Shown: in pieces, positions 1 to 7,696 of the stretch
Layout: each line of letters begins with the position of its first letter
Numbering within the stretch: the first letter of the stretch is position 1
Assembly (NCBI GenBank): GCA_947472635.1
Contig: CANJDY010000027.1
Coordinates: 1 to 14,744 of the forward strand
Source of the DNA: Chitinophagaceae bacterium
Lineage (GTDB): Bacteria; Bacteroidota; Bacteroidia; Chitinophagales; Chitinophagaceae
Direction of reading: 5' to 3'
DNA: 14,744 nt
Program-made: the position numbers and the translations under genes
Notes under the pieces: model-generated
What the model was told of the DNA's origin: nothing
What the model saw: only the letters and a program-made list of their open reading frames with translations
Database searches by the model: none

Positions 1-549
1 AAAGATGCGCCTGAAGGGGCCAATGTTTTTCTGACCACCTTATTTCCTTCCAACCAGTTACACATTATGGATTACAATCGGGTAGTGAAGGATTTGAATG
101 GAGTAGGAACTGAAGAATTACTAGAAAAAATATCCAACTCCTTTACTGTAGAAAAAGTCGAAAAGGCGTTTTCTCCGGAAAAGCTTCACCAGTTTGGTTT
201 ATACATGGGTAAACAATGGTATTGCCTTACTGCAAAGGATAACACCTTCACTAACGATCCAATTGGAATTTTAGATGTAACCATTTTACAAAATAATTTG
301 CTAGACCCACTACTCGGCATAAAGGACCAACGTACCGATCAGCGCATTGATTTTGTTGGAGGCATCCGAGGTTTAGAAGAGTTGGAAAAAAGAGTAGACA
401 GCGGTGAAATGGCCCTTGCTATCAGCCTTCATCCTGTTAGCATTCAACAGTTGTTCGATATTGCAGATAGCGGTAATGTAATGCCGCCGAAAAGCACTTG
501 GTTTGAACCCAAACTCAGAGATGGACTGCTTACGCACTTGATTAACTAG
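1..549 (+). CDS. DUF1015 family protein, C-terminal part (5' end outside window)
   Basis: The reading frame is open from the first base, so this is the last 182 codons of a longer gene; the ATG at 67 is internal and should not be taken as the start. The protein matches the C-terminal half of the DUF1015 family (usually a little over 400 residues) as I remember it. The recognisable parts are the stretch around ANVFLTTLFPSNQLHIMDYN near the start, a GGIRGLEELEKRVDSGE segment, and the family's closing signature MPPKSTWFEPKLRDGLLTH. The molecular function of DUF1015 is not established. In Bacteroidota it often sits beside the serine biosynthesis genes serC and serA, so those may lie just upstream of the window; that is a prediction, not something seen here. 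It ends 116 bases before the next gene, in a gap where I see no clear promoter or terminator. Confidence 0.85.
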   Translation, partial: KDAPEGANVFLTTLFPSNQLHIMDYNRVVKDLNGVGTEELLEKISNSFTVEKVEKAFSPEKLHQFGLYMGKQWYCLTAKDNTFTNDPIGILDVTILQNNLLDPLLGIKDQRTDQRIDFVGGIRGLEELEKRVDSGEMALAISLHPVSIQQLFDIADSGNVMPPKSTWFEPKLRDGLLTHLIN

Positions 550-665
550 TCTATGATTCGTTTTATTTCAACTAACAGCTTGCTAGTTCTCACTGTGCTA
601 TATTCAATTTTATCAGCAAAATGAAAAATGAATACTGCCTCTTTTAACTAGATATCAGTACATTT

Positions 666-1688
666 ATGCCGATGAAATCAATTCAAAAAGCTATTTTTTT
701 TGCTGTACTTTTTTTTTCGGTTCAATTCTGTACTGCACAATCGGCCAAAGACTTGCAGGAAAGGGCCCGGTCCTTTATGCAACAAAATGATTTTAATAAC
801 GCCTCACTCCTGCTGAAGCGCGCTTCCATTGCCGAACCCAACAATATCGAAATCACCAAAGATCTTTCCTTAGCCTTTTATTTTCAAAAAGAATATAACA
901 AGGGGCTCGAAGTAATAAAATTGATACTTGATAAAGAAGAAGCAGATGACCAATGCTACCAGATCGCAGGAAATTTTTACAAGCAATTGGATCAAACGAA
1001 AGAATGCGAAAAGCTATTTAAAAAAGGAATTAAAAAATTTCCAAAAAGTGGTGCACTCTACAATGAATTAGGCGAGCTTCAATGGGCACAAAAAAATGTC
1101 GACGCTATTCAGCAATGGGAAAAAGGCATTGAGAATGATCCGAATTATTCAAAAAATTATTACAATGCCTGCAAATATTACCAAATTACTGCAGATAAAG
1201 TAGGGAGTATATTATATGGCGAGGTGTTTGTAAATATGGAACCGCTCAGTAGCCATTCAGCAGAAATAAAATCGATTTTATTGGAGAGTTATAAGAAAAT
1301 ATTTACTGAAGAGGATGTAAAAAAAGAAAAAGCAGTTCAGCCTAAATATTCCAATGCTTTTATTCAAACCATCAATAAACAAAACCTGGCTGCAACAACA
1401 GAATTCAATGCTGAAAATCTTACCATGATTAGAACCCGGTTTTTATTAGACTGGACCAATGATTATGCTAGTAAATATCCAAGCCGATTGTTTGATTACC
1501 AGCGACAACTACTGCAAGAGGGGATGTTTGAAGCCTATAACCAATGGCTATTTGGTACAGTGCAAAACTTAACCGATTACCAAACTTGGGTGGCAGCTCA
1601 TTCTTCGGAGTACAACGAGTTTATTCATTTTCAATCAGGAAGAATGTTTAAGATCCCCTTAGGCCAGTACTACCGGCTATCCAACTAA
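666..1688 (+). CDS. Secreted TPR-repeat protein of unknown function
   Basis: A 340-residue protein with a cleavable signal peptide: basic start (K4, K8), hydrophobic core at about 9-22, and likely cleavage after the Ala-Gln at 24-25. The Cys at 22 is preceded by Phe, so it does not form a lipobox. Residues about 28-190 are helical tetratricopeptide-like repeats (for example the segments starting near AEPNNIEITKDLSLAFYFQ and FPKSGALYNELGELQWAQKN), which normally bind partner proteins. The last ~110 residues (about 228-340) are not TPR and look like a distinct conserved tail rich in aromatic residues, ending in PLGQYYRLSN. The product should act in the periplasm or outside the cell. The start could also be the ATG two codons downstream (672). 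No partner is suggested by the neighbours: the gene is flanked by gaps of 116 and 217 bases and is probably transcribed alone. Confidence 0.8.
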   Translation: MPMKSIQKAIFFAVLFFSVQFCTAQSAKDLQERARSFMQQNDFNNASLLLKRASIAEPNNIEITKDLSLAFYFQKEYNKGLEVIKLILDKEEADDQCYQIAGNFYKQLDQTKECEKLFKKGIKKFPKSGALYNELGELQWAQKNVDAIQQWEKGIENDPNYSKNYYNACKYYQITADKVGSILYGEVFVNMEPLSSHSAEIKSILLESYKKIFTEEDVKKEKAVQPKYSNAFIQTINKQNLAATTEFNAENLTMIRTRFLLDWTNDYASKYPSRLFDYQRQLLQEGMFEAYNQWLFGTVQNLTDYQTWVAAHSSEYNEFIHFQSGRMFKIPLGQYYRLSN

Positions 1689-1905
1689 GTGAATGAATGA
1701 TTCTTTCAGCTTTTATAGTCAACCTTTATAATAGTCATCAATTCAAGTGACTCATTTGACAAATAATAGTAGCCCCTATTTAATTTTTACTGTGATCCTT
1801 GGCAGTTGGGAAGGCTTTTTTATTTAACTTAGTCATAGTTTACGAGGAATCGGTTAAACTAACTTACTTACCGGAATCTATTTTTTACATGCTGAACGAT
1901 TGTAT

Positions 1906-3693
1906 ATGAACGAAAAATCCAGATTATTTGATTTCTTGCAAAACCAATTGGAACATTTTCCAAAACCCGATATGATTGGGGGGAAAGAAAATGGGCACTG
2001 GAATTTATACAGTACTGCTGAAGTAAACTCCATCGTGAACAACTTAAGTACTGCCTTGATTCGGCTAGGCATTAGCGGAAATGACATGACAGTTGAGAAG
2101 CAGGATAAGGTTGCATTGATTAGCAAAAACAGGTCGGAATGGCTAATGCTAGATATGGCTTGTCAGCAAATAGGTGCCGTGCTTTGCCCCATCTATCCCA
2201 CCACCAATGTGAATGAACTCGAATTTATTTTTAATGATGCCGGTGTAAAACTAGCCTTTATCAGCGGTCAGGAAATTTTAGATAAGGTAGAGGCTATTCG
2301 ATCCCAGGTTCCTTCTCTTGTGAATGTGTATAGTTTTGATGAGCTACCAGGGGTTGCCTATTGGAAAACAATCCTACCATCGCCAGATGATTCGGATAAT
2401 GTTCAATTAGAACAATTGAAGGCAACTATATCCGCTGAACATTGCGCCACTATTATTTATACTTCCGGAACTACTGGAACGCCTAAGGGGGTAATGCTTA
2501 GCCATCACAATATCGTTTCCAATATTTTGAATGCTATAAAAAGCTTCCCCTTAGAGGAGAATAAATATTCCAGATCCCTAAGTTTTTTACCATTGAATCA
2601 TATTTTTGAGCGGGTAGCCTCCTACATGTATATCAGTGCTGGAATCTCTATTTATTATGCTGAGAATTTGGATACAATTGCTGAAAACTTAAAAGAAATC
2701 AAACCGGATGTATTTTGTACGGTGCCTCGACTGCTTGAAAAAGTTTACGAAAAAATTATGAGCAAGGGTGCAGAGCTGACGGGTATTAAGCGTACCTTAT
2801 TTTACTGGGCAGTTGCCTTGGGCGATCAATTTGATATTTCGAAAAACCAGGGAATTTTTTACCACCTTAAACTCGCTATCGCCAATAAATTAATTTTTAA
2901 TAAATGGAGAGCCGCATTGGGCAATAATATAAAATTTATCATTACCGGTGGAGCCGCTTGCCAGATTCGCCTGATACGGATTTTTACAGCCGCTAAAATT
3001 CCTATTTATGAAGGGTATGGGCCAACTGAAAATAGCCCAGTTATTAGTATCAACTGCCAATATGTTGGGGGTACCAAATTTGGCACAGTAGGGCCAATAC
3101 TACAAGGGCAGCAGGTTAAGCTGGAAGCAGATGGAGAAATCTGTGTGAAGGGGCCGAGCGTAATGATGGGGTACTATAAACGGCCAGTCTTGACTGCCGA
3201 AACCATCATTGATGGATGGTTGCATACAGGCGATATAGGCGTGTTTGAAGATGGAAAATATTTAAAAATAACGGATCGTAAAAAAGAACTATTTAAAACC
3301 AGTGGCGGTAAATATGTGGCCCCGCAGCCCATCGAAAACAGAATGAAGGAATCGCCCTTTATTGAGCAGATGATGATTGTAGGTGCTGATCAGAAATTTG
3401 TAGGGGCGTTAATTGTCCCTTCTTTACCCAATCTAAAAGACTGGATGCGCCAAAAGACTATCCCCTTCACAACCAATGAAGATGCAATCAATCATCCGAA
3501 GGTGTTAGCGCTGTATACGGAACTAATAGAGAGTTTTAATAAATCTTTCAATCATGTAGAGCAGGTAAAACGCTTTGAACTACTACCCGATGAATGGACC
3601 ATCAACAGTGGAGAACTTACCCCAACGCTCAAGCTTAAAAGAAAGATTATAATGGAAAAATATGCCGCTGTCATTGGTCGGATCTACAGCTAA
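1906..3693 (+). CDS. Long-chain fatty acyl-CoA synthetase (AMP-binding, FAA1-like)
   Basis: Activates long-chain fatty acids to acyl-CoA through an acyl-adenylate, feeding beta-oxidation or phospholipid synthesis; expected at the inner face of the cytoplasmic membrane. The 595 residues are full length for the COG1022-type long-chain synthetases. All adenylate-forming motifs are present: the phosphate-binding loop TSGTTGTPKG at 186-195, EGYGPTE at 369-375, GWLHTGD at 437-443 with the ribose-binding Asp443, and TDRKKE at 456-461, followed by the segment KTSGGKYVAPQPIEN typical of this subfamily. I chose the ATG at 1906; an in-frame TTG two codons earlier (1900) is less likely. No Shine-Dalgarno site is visible. 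It is separated by 217 bases from the TPR gene upstream and converges with dusB downstream with only 24 bases between the stop codons. The exact fatty-acid chain preference cannot be read from the sequence. Confidence 0.93.
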   Translation: MNEKSRLFDFLQNQLEHFPKPDMIGGKENGHWNLYSTAEVNSIVNNLSTALIRLGISGNDMTVEKQDKVALISKNRSEWLMLDMACQQIGAVLCPIYPTTNVNELEFIFNDAGVKLAFISGQEILDKVEAIRSQVPSLVNVYSFDELPGVAYWKTILPSPDDSDNVQLEQLKATISAEHCATIIYTSGTTGTPKGVMLSHHNIVSNILNAIKSFPLEENKYSRSLSFLPLNHIFERVASYMYISAGISIYYAENLDTIAENLKEIKPDVFCTVPRLLEKVYEKIMSKGAELTGIKRTLFYWAVALGDQFDISKNQGIFYHLKLAIANKLIFNKWRAALGNNIKFIITGGAACQIRLIRIFTAAKIPIYEGYGPTENSPVISINCQYVGGTKFGTVGPILQGQQVKLEADGEICVKGPSVMMGYYKRPVLTAETIIDGWLHTGDIGVFEDGKYLKITDRKKELFKTSGGKYVAPQPIENRMKESPFIEQMMIVGADQKFVGALIVPSLPNLKDWMRQKTIPFTTNEDAINHPKVLALYTELIESFNKSFNHVEQVKRFELLPDEWTINSGELTPTLKLKRKIIMEKYAAVIGRIYS

Positions 3694-3717
3694 AAAACGT
3701 TGGCAAGTTGCCTTCTT
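3693..3717. terminator. Possible bidirectional terminator between converging genes
   Basis: The 24 bases between the stop codons of the acyl-CoA synthetase and dusB contain GGCA-AGT-TGCC (3701-3711), with an A-run on the left and a T-rich run (TTCTTTTA) on the right. Read on the minus strand the hairpin is followed by AACGTTTTTT. The stem is only 4 GC-rich base pairs, so this is a weak candidate supported mainly by its place between two converging genes. Confidence 0.3.
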
Positions 3718-4755
3718 TTACAAAGGACATTTTTCATGATAATTAATCAATTCAATGGGTGTTTTTTCGAACGCGTAGCCGGCGTATTTTTCTACAATTT
3801 CATCGAGAATGGCATCAATTTCTTCCACCGTTTTAAGGGTAACCAACTGGTAACGATAATCTTTTATTCCGGGCAGTCCTTTTAAATAATTGGCATAATG
3901 GCGACGCATTTCAAAAATTCCTACAATGGGACCTTTCCACTCAAAAGATTTATGGAGATGTTTTTTACACACTTCCACCCTGTCTTCGATAGAGGGCGGG
4001 GGCAATATTTCACCCGTTTTTAGAAAATGCTTGATCTCATCAAATATCCACGGGTAGCCAATGGCAGCTCTTCCAATCATAATACCATCAATGCCGTATC
4101 GATTTTTATATTCCAATGCTTTCTGTGGACTATCAATATCACCATTGCCGAATATGGGCATGGTGATACGCGGGTTATTTTTTACTTTTCCTATCAAATC
4201 CCAGTCTGCCGACCCCTTGTACATCTGCGCGCGTGTGCGCCCGTGAATGGAAAGGGCTTTAATGCCTACATCTTGTAAGCGCTCTGCCACTTCCTCTATA
4301 TTCCTGTTCTCATCATCCCAGCCCAATCGAGTTTTTACCGTGACCGGCAAATTGGTAGATTTTACAACGGCTTCGGTTAAGCGCACCATCAAGTCAATAT
4401 CCTTTAATACGCCTGCACCAGCCCCCCTCATAGCAACTTTTTTTACCGGACAGCCAAAATTAATGTCCAGCAAATCGGGGTTGGTAACATCCACAATTTT
4501 TGCAGCCAGTGATAAACTTTCCTCATCGCCACCAAAAATTTGAATACCTACCGGTTTTTCGTAATCAAAAATATCGAGCTTTTGACGACTCTTGATGGCA
4601 TCTCTAATCAATCCTTCGCTACTAATAAATTCAGTATACATCAGATCTGCCCCCTTGTCTTTGCAAACTGCCCTAAAAGGCGGGTCACTTACATCCTCCA
4701 TTGGGGCAAGCAGCAGTGGGAATTCAGGAAGTTGTATATTACCTATTGATGGCAT
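3718..4755 (-). CDS. dusB: tRNA-dihydrouridine synthase (DusB type)
   Basis: An FMN- and NADPH-dependent enzyme that reduces uridines in the tRNA D-loop to dihydrouridine. The 345-residue protein carries the whole family pattern: the N-terminal flavin motif LLLAPMEDVSDPPFR at 14-28, the active-site loop NFGCPVKK with catalytic Cys102, the FMN phosphate and base contacts in VKTRLGWDD (Lys141) and SIHGRTR (His171, Arg173), and the C-terminal barrel motifs FGNGDI and GIMIGRAAIGYPWIF. A helical tRNA-binding tail follows from about residue 245. The match is closest to bacterial DusB/NifR3-like proteins; other Dus subfamilies are less likely. The ATG start is well placed directly before the first barrel strand. 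The gene is divergent from the CPBP protease (126-base shared gap) and converges with the acyl-CoA synthetase, so it is probably a single-gene unit. Confidence 0.93.
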   Translation of the reverse strand: MPSIGNIQLPEFPLLLAPMEDVSDPPFRAVCKDKGADLMYTEFISSEGLIRDAIKSRQKLDIFDYEKPVGIQIFGGDEESLSLAAKIVDVTNPDLLDINFGCPVKKVAMRGAGAGVLKDIDLMVRLTEAVVKSTNLPVTVKTRLGWDDENRNIEEVAERLQDVGIKALSIHGRTRAQMYKGSADWDLIGKVKNNPRITMPIFGNGDIDSPQKALEYKNRYGIDGIMIGRAAIGYPWIFDEIKHFLKTGEILPPPSIEDRVEVCKKHLHKSFEWKGPIVGIFEMRRHYANYLKGLPGIKDYRYQLVTLKTVEEIDAILDEIVEKYAGYAFEKTPIELINYHEKCPL

Positions 4756-4852
4756 ACGATTGATTGAGGGTTCTTAAGGTTAATCTTTTGCTTAAATAAA
4801 ATGAGTATAGTAAACTATCAACAGAAAACCATACGCATAAACTTTTTTGGTT

Positions 4853-4862
4853 GTAAATTTAC
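4853..4862. promoter_or_regulatory. Palindrome GTAAATTTAC in the dusB/CPBP divergent gap
   Basis: A perfect 10-base palindrome lies 19 bases before the ATG of the CPBP protease gene and about 100 bases before dusB. It includes TAAATTTA, one base off the Bacteroidota -7 element TAnnTTTG, so it could be the CPBP promoter core or a small operator. No -33 TTG lies at the usual distance. AT-rich palindromes of this length also occur by chance. Confidence 0.2.
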
Positions 4863-4881
4863 GCACTTATAAGCAAACACT

Positions 4882-5862
4882 ATGGCGCATTTGGCAACTA
4901 AACGTTTTAATTACTGGAATCAGCTGGCTGTGTTGGCTGCATTTGTAGGTGTAGGATTAATAATAGGGGGCATCATTGTTAGCATCCTTCCTTTTTTTGT
5001 AAAAATGAATCCCGGAATTACCAGTGGCAATACTGCCGCCCAGTTATTGGATAATTTATTACAACCTAAAAATGCAGCATTACTAAGATGGATTACCTTT
5101 ATTACTGCCTTCTTCATGTTTTTTTTACCAACCGTTTTATATGCGTTGGTTTGCCATAAAAAACCATTTGTTCACCTGGGATTTAAAAATAATTGCAATG
5201 TAAAATCTGCTGGCGTGGTGATATTGATTATGCTAGCAGCACTTCCGCTGGTAAGTGCTTTGCAAGATTTAACAACCCTTTTACCTTGGTCAAAAGCTGC
5301 CCTTTTGAAATTTAAGGAAGCGGAAGATGCCTATAATCAACAGGTTGCTGTAATTGCAAGAATGGACAATTTTGCCGATTATATCATATCAGTAGTAGTA
5401 ATTGCTTTTTTACCTGCCCTATTTGAAGAAACTTTATTTAGGGGTGGAATGCAAAATTTATTTTCCCGATGGTTTAAAAAACCCTTGTTAGCCATTGTAC
5501 TTACCTCCATTATTTTCAGTGCCGTCCATGGTTCATACCTTGGATTTCTGAGCCGATTTGCACTCGGCTTTGTGCTTGGATGGATCTATTATCGCACCGG
5601 AAATATCTGGCTCAATATTATCGGTCATTTTTTTAATAATGCTTTTGCTGTAACGGCCATGTACCTTTTTACCAAACCCGGCGAACACCCCGACCCTTCC
5701 AAAATGGATGGGCAAATTCCTTTATGGGTCGGTCTTGCCAGCATTGCAGCACTTTATGGTCTATTCTCACTCTTTGACAAAGTAAGTAAAAACGAAATTG
5801 ACCAGCCGGGAGAAGAAGTACTCATCCCTGGACTGGAGCCTAGCAACAACCTATTTAATTAA
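4882..5862 (+). CDS. CPBP family intramembrane glutamic endopeptidase
   Basis: A 326-residue polytopic membrane protein of the CPBP/ABI family (Rce1-like). Hydrophobic segments lie at about 16-38, 68-90, 110-127, 166-180, 203-215, 222-237, 243-262 and 281-297. The catalytic signature is intact: EExxxR at Glu182-Glu183-Arg187 (FEETLFRGG), His216 in the FSAVHGS motif, and the HxxxN motif at His249/Asn253 (GHFFNNAFA). Some bacterial CPBP proteins are known to act as proteases or in bacteriocin self-immunity, but the substrate of most, including this one, is unknown. The soluble acidic tail (about 300-326) is short. It lies 58 bases upstream of cdsA on the same strand and may be co-transcribed with the lipid genes cdsA and psd, which hints at a membrane-homeostasis role; that is inference from position only. 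Confidence 0.88.
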   Translation: MAHLATKRFNYWNQLAVLAAFVGVGLIIGGIIVSILPFFVKMNPGITSGNTAAQLLDNLLQPKNAALLRWITFITAFFMFFLPTVLYALVCHKKPFVHLGFKNNCNVKSAGVVILIMLAALPLVSALQDLTTLLPWSKAALLKFKEAEDAYNQQVAVIARMDNFADYIISVVVIAFLPALFEETLFRGGMQNLFSRWFKKPLLAIVLTSIIFSAVHGSYLGFLSRFALGFVLGWIYYRTGNIWLNIIGHFFNNAFAVTAMYLFTKPGEHPDPSKMDGQIPLWVGLASIAALYGLFSLFDKVSKNEIDQPGEEVLIPGLEPSNNLFN

Positions 5863-5920
5863 AATACACCAATCAAAGGGTATAATTTTTTATTTACGAA
5901 CTAATAGCAATTTTTCTCTG

Positions 5921-6613
5921 ATGGCAATCAATCTAGCTACACTAAAAACACGTTCACTAACCGCTTTTATCTTTGTGGTGGTCATGCTCGGCGGATTACT
6001 GAGAAATGAAGAGAGTTTTTTAATACTCTTCTTTTTAATTCACTTTGGCTGTTGGATTGAGTTTATTAAACTGCTGAAAAAAATTTATAAAGAAAATTAT
6101 CTGCCCTACATTTTTTTCGGATTACCCTATATCAGCTTACCAATCTGCCTGCTAATAGATATCAGGATGAATTGGAGTGGTGTTGCTATATCCACAACAA
6201 CTGGCATCCTGCTGCCATTGCTAATAATTTTCAGCATTTGGATCAATGATACCATGGCTTACCTGGTAGGGTCATTGATTGGGAAAACCCCTTTTTCACC
6301 CATATCCCCCAAGAAAACCTGGGAAGGAACGATTGGAGGCGCCTTACTATGTATTCTAGTAATTGGATTTGGATTCCCGGTAGTAGCCGAACATTTTTTT
6401 AACCCCATCCAACACCAACACTATTTCATCATTGCAGCTCTCTGCGCAATTTTTGGTACAGCGGGCGATTTACTGGAGAGTAAGTTAAAACGGATGGCTG
6501 ATATTAAAGATAGTGGAGCTATTATGCCCGGGCATGGTGGTTTTTTAGATCGATTCGACTCTTTATTAGTAGCCACTCCATTTGTTTGGCTATTCTTGAA
6601 ATTATTTTTATAA
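5921..6613 (+). CDS. cdsA: Phosphatidate cytidylyltransferase (CDP-diglyceride synthase)
   Basis: Converts phosphatidic acid and CTP to CDP-diacylglycerol, the common precursor of all glycerophospholipids, in the inner membrane. The 230-residue product has several hydrophobic segments and the complete CdsA signature at 187-213: SKLKRMADIKD, then GHGGFLDRFD with the conserved Lys196-Asp197 and Asp210/Asp213 that bind the catalytic metals. A second conserved motif, KKTWEG, is at 131-136. I chose the ATG at 5921. The frame stays open upstream to a TTG at 5798, but that would overlap the preceding gene by 65 bases and add a hydrophilic, non-family N-terminus. The protein is slightly shorter than the ~270-residue enterobacterial enzyme, with the difference at the N-terminus. 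It sits between the CPBP gene (58-base gap) and psd (58-base gap). Confidence 0.93.
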   Translation: MAINLATLKTRSLTAFIFVVVMLGGLLRNEESFLILFFLIHFGCWIEFIKLLKKIYKENYLPYIFFGLPYISLPICLLIDIRMNWSGVAISTTTGILLPLLIIFSIWINDTMAYLVGSLIGKTPFSPISPKKTWEGTIGGALLCILVIGFGFPVVAEHFFNPIQHQHYFIIAALCAIFGTAGDLLESKLKRMADIKDSGAIMPGHGGFLDRFDSLLVATPFVWLFLKLFL

Positions 6614-6622
6614 TCAATTGCC

Positions 6623-6652
6623 TTGCGCCCTAATGCAGTAGGCTTATCTTTG
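6623..6652 (+). promoter_or_regulatory. Bacteroidota-type promoter for psd
   Basis: TTG (6623-6625), 19 bases, then TATCTTTG (6645-6652) is an exact match to the Bacteroidota consensus TTG-N19-TAnnTTTG. A start site about 7 bases downstream would give a leader of roughly 13 bases before the psd ATG at 6672. The element lies fully in the gap after the cdsA stop, so psd can be transcribed separately from the genes upstream. Confidence 0.65.
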
Positions 6653-6671
6653 CCACTCAACTTAATTAAGC

Positions 6672-7340
6672 ATGACAATTCACAGAGAAGGTTACACAAG
6701 TATCGCCATAGGCACGATCGTATTTTTTATTTTGAATTTACTTTTTTTTTACTTTTTTAGTGCTTCAGTACCTATACTCACCGGCATACTCTTTTTTATA
6801 ACCCTAGGTCTATTGCTTTTCCTAATTTCATTTTTTCGGATACCCAATCGCATACTCACCCTAAATGACAATGCCATTATAGCGCCTGCTGATGGAAAGG
6901 TGGTAGTAATTGAAGAGGTGACAGATTCAGAATACTTTAAGGACAAACGACTTCAGGTATCTATTTTTATGAGTCCCGCCAATGTGCACGTTAACAGAAA
7001 CCCTATCAGTGGCGAAGTGGTGTATAATCAATACCACAAGGGTAAATACCTTGTAGCCTGGCATCCGAAATCATCTACCGAAAATGAAAGGCACTCTGTA
7101 GTAATCAGAAAAGGGAATATCGAAATCTTAGTAAAACAGATTGCCGGAGCACTAGCAAAACGCATCGTGAATTATTTGCAGGTAGGCCAGCAGGTGAGCC
7201 AGACAGCAGAAATGGGATTTATCAAATTTGGCAGCCGGGTAGATCTCTTGTTGCCTGTAGGTACCAAAATTAATGTAGCGCTAAACCAGTCAGTACAAGG
7301 AGGAGTAACCGTTATTGCCACCTTACCTACTGAAGGCTAA
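6672..7340 (+). CDS. psd: Phosphatidylserine decarboxylase family protein (short type)
   Basis: Decarboxylates phosphatidylserine to phosphatidylethanolamine at the membrane. The 222-residue length fits the short Psd class found in Bacteroidota, which lacks the long N-terminal region of the E. coli enzyme. Two hydrophobic segments (about 12-30 and 34-54) anchor it. The catalytic domain carries APADG (Asp74), the NVHVNR motif (His106), and GFIKFGSRVD, where the enzyme should cut itself between Gly187 and Ser188 to form the pyruvoyl cofactor on the new small subunit; Asp, His and Ser form the known self-processing triad. This class uses GSR rather than the LGST of enterobacterial Psd. The neighbour cdsA makes the CDP-diacylglycerol used two steps earlier; PssA, the enzyme between, is not in the window. 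The gene has its own promoter match just upstream. Confidence 0.93.
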   Translation: MTIHREGYTSIAIGTIVFFILNLLFFYFFSASVPILTGILFFITLGLLLFLISFFRIPNRILTLNDNAIIAPADGKVVVIEEVTDSEYFKDKRLQVSIFMSPANVHVNRNPISGEVVYNQYHKGKYLVAWHPKSSTENERHSVVIRKGNIEILVKQIAGALAKRIVNYLQVGQQVSQTAEMGFIKFGSRVDLLLPVGTKINVALNQSVQGGVTVIATLPTEG

Positions 7341-7343
7341 TGA

Positions 7344-7368
7344 TTGCATGGTTTTCTAACCAATTTAG
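7344..7368 (+). terminator. Weak hairpin after psd
   Basis: TGGTT-TTCT-AACCA (7349-7362) forms a 5-base-pair stem just after the psd stop codon and is followed by ATTTAG. The flanking ATTG and CAAT (7344-7347, 7361-7364) can partly compete or extend. The T-tract is poor, so it is only a weak terminator candidate. Confidence 0.2.
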
Positions 7369-7461
7369 TCAACATTAATTTGCCTTACAGCCTGCCAGTT
7401 TTGCGTGTCGAAATAAATAGATGCAAATTATTTATATAATTTTAACATCCACAGCTTTTGC

Positions 7462-7479
7462 AATTGCTAAAAAGCAATT
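7462..7479 (+). other. AATTGCT-AAAA-AGCAATT hairpin upstream of the Cys-rich peptide
   Basis: A perfect 7-base-pair inverted repeat with an AAAA loop, 29 bases before the ATG at 7508, followed by ATTTT. It could be a 5' leader structure of the peptide gene or a distal terminator for psd. A loose promoter-like arrangement (TTTG-N18-TATTTTCA) overlaps the same bases, so the hairpin and a promoter cannot be told apart by eye. Confidence 0.3.
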
Positions 7480-7507
7480 ATTTTCACATTACATAAAATC
7501 AACTCAA

Positions 7508-7675
7508 ATGAAAAAAATAATTCTATTGGCTACTGCAGCCTTATTGATTACCGGGATAAGCTTTGCCGAAAAAGGAAAAAAGAAAAAATGTGCCAAAGGG
7601 AAATCCTGCTGCACCAAAATGTCTGCTGAAAAAAAGGCTTGCTGCAAAGACAAGAGCAAAACTGCGAAGATCTAA
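7508..7675 (+). CDS. Small exported Cys/Lys-rich peptide, function unknown
   Basis: A 55-residue product with a textbook signal peptide: MKK start, hydrophobic core at 4-18 and SFA cleavage site, most likely after Ala20. The mature part is about 35 residues, 14 of them lysine and 5 cysteine (28, 34, 35, 45, 46), arranged as one single Cys and two adjacent Cys pairs. Such a peptide could bind metal ions or form disulfides in the periplasm, but no known family is recognised with certainty. The frame is open upstream to 7421; I chose the ATG at 7508 because it starts exactly at the signal peptide. A longer form would bury the signal sequence inside the protein. The gene stands alone, with a 167-base gap upstream and a strong hairpin 24 bases after its stop codon, which fits a separately expressed unit. 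Similar Cys/Lys-rich short exported proteins are familiar from Bacteroidota genomes, though I cannot name one. Confidence 0.7.
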   Translation: MKKIILLATAALLITGISFAEKGKKKKCAKGKSCCTKMSAEKKACCKDKSKTAKI

Positions 7676-7696
7676 ATTTGCTTTTAACGATAAGCA

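Noticed and set aside
67..549. A separate 160-residue gene starting at the ATG at 67
   Set aside because: The same frame is open back to base 1 and the upstream codons continue the DUF1015 match, so the ATG is internal.
1753..1788. TTTG-N18-TATTTAAT promoter for the acyl-CoA synthetase
   Set aside because: The -7 element matches only three fixed positions of TAnnTTTG and the distance to the start codon is over 110 bases.
1797..1825. CCTT...AAGG followed by CTTTTTTATTT as a terminator, or TTG-N19-TATTTAAC as a promoter
   Set aside because: The stem has only 4 base pairs with a 10-base loop, and the -7 candidate misses the TTTG; neither reading is strong enough to list.
4027..4777. Several 60-98 residue plus-strand frames inside dusB
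   Set aside because: They are antisense shadows of dusB, which has a full set of catalytic motifs; none has its own family signature.
5798..5920. N-terminal extension of cdsA from the TTG at 5798
   Set aside because: It would overlap the CPBP gene by 65 bases and adds a hydrophilic stretch unlike CdsA; the ATG at 5921 fits better.
7421..7507. Longer form of the Cys-rich peptide starting at 7421
   Set aside because: It would place a perfect signal peptide inside the protein; the ATG at 7508 begins exactly at that signal.
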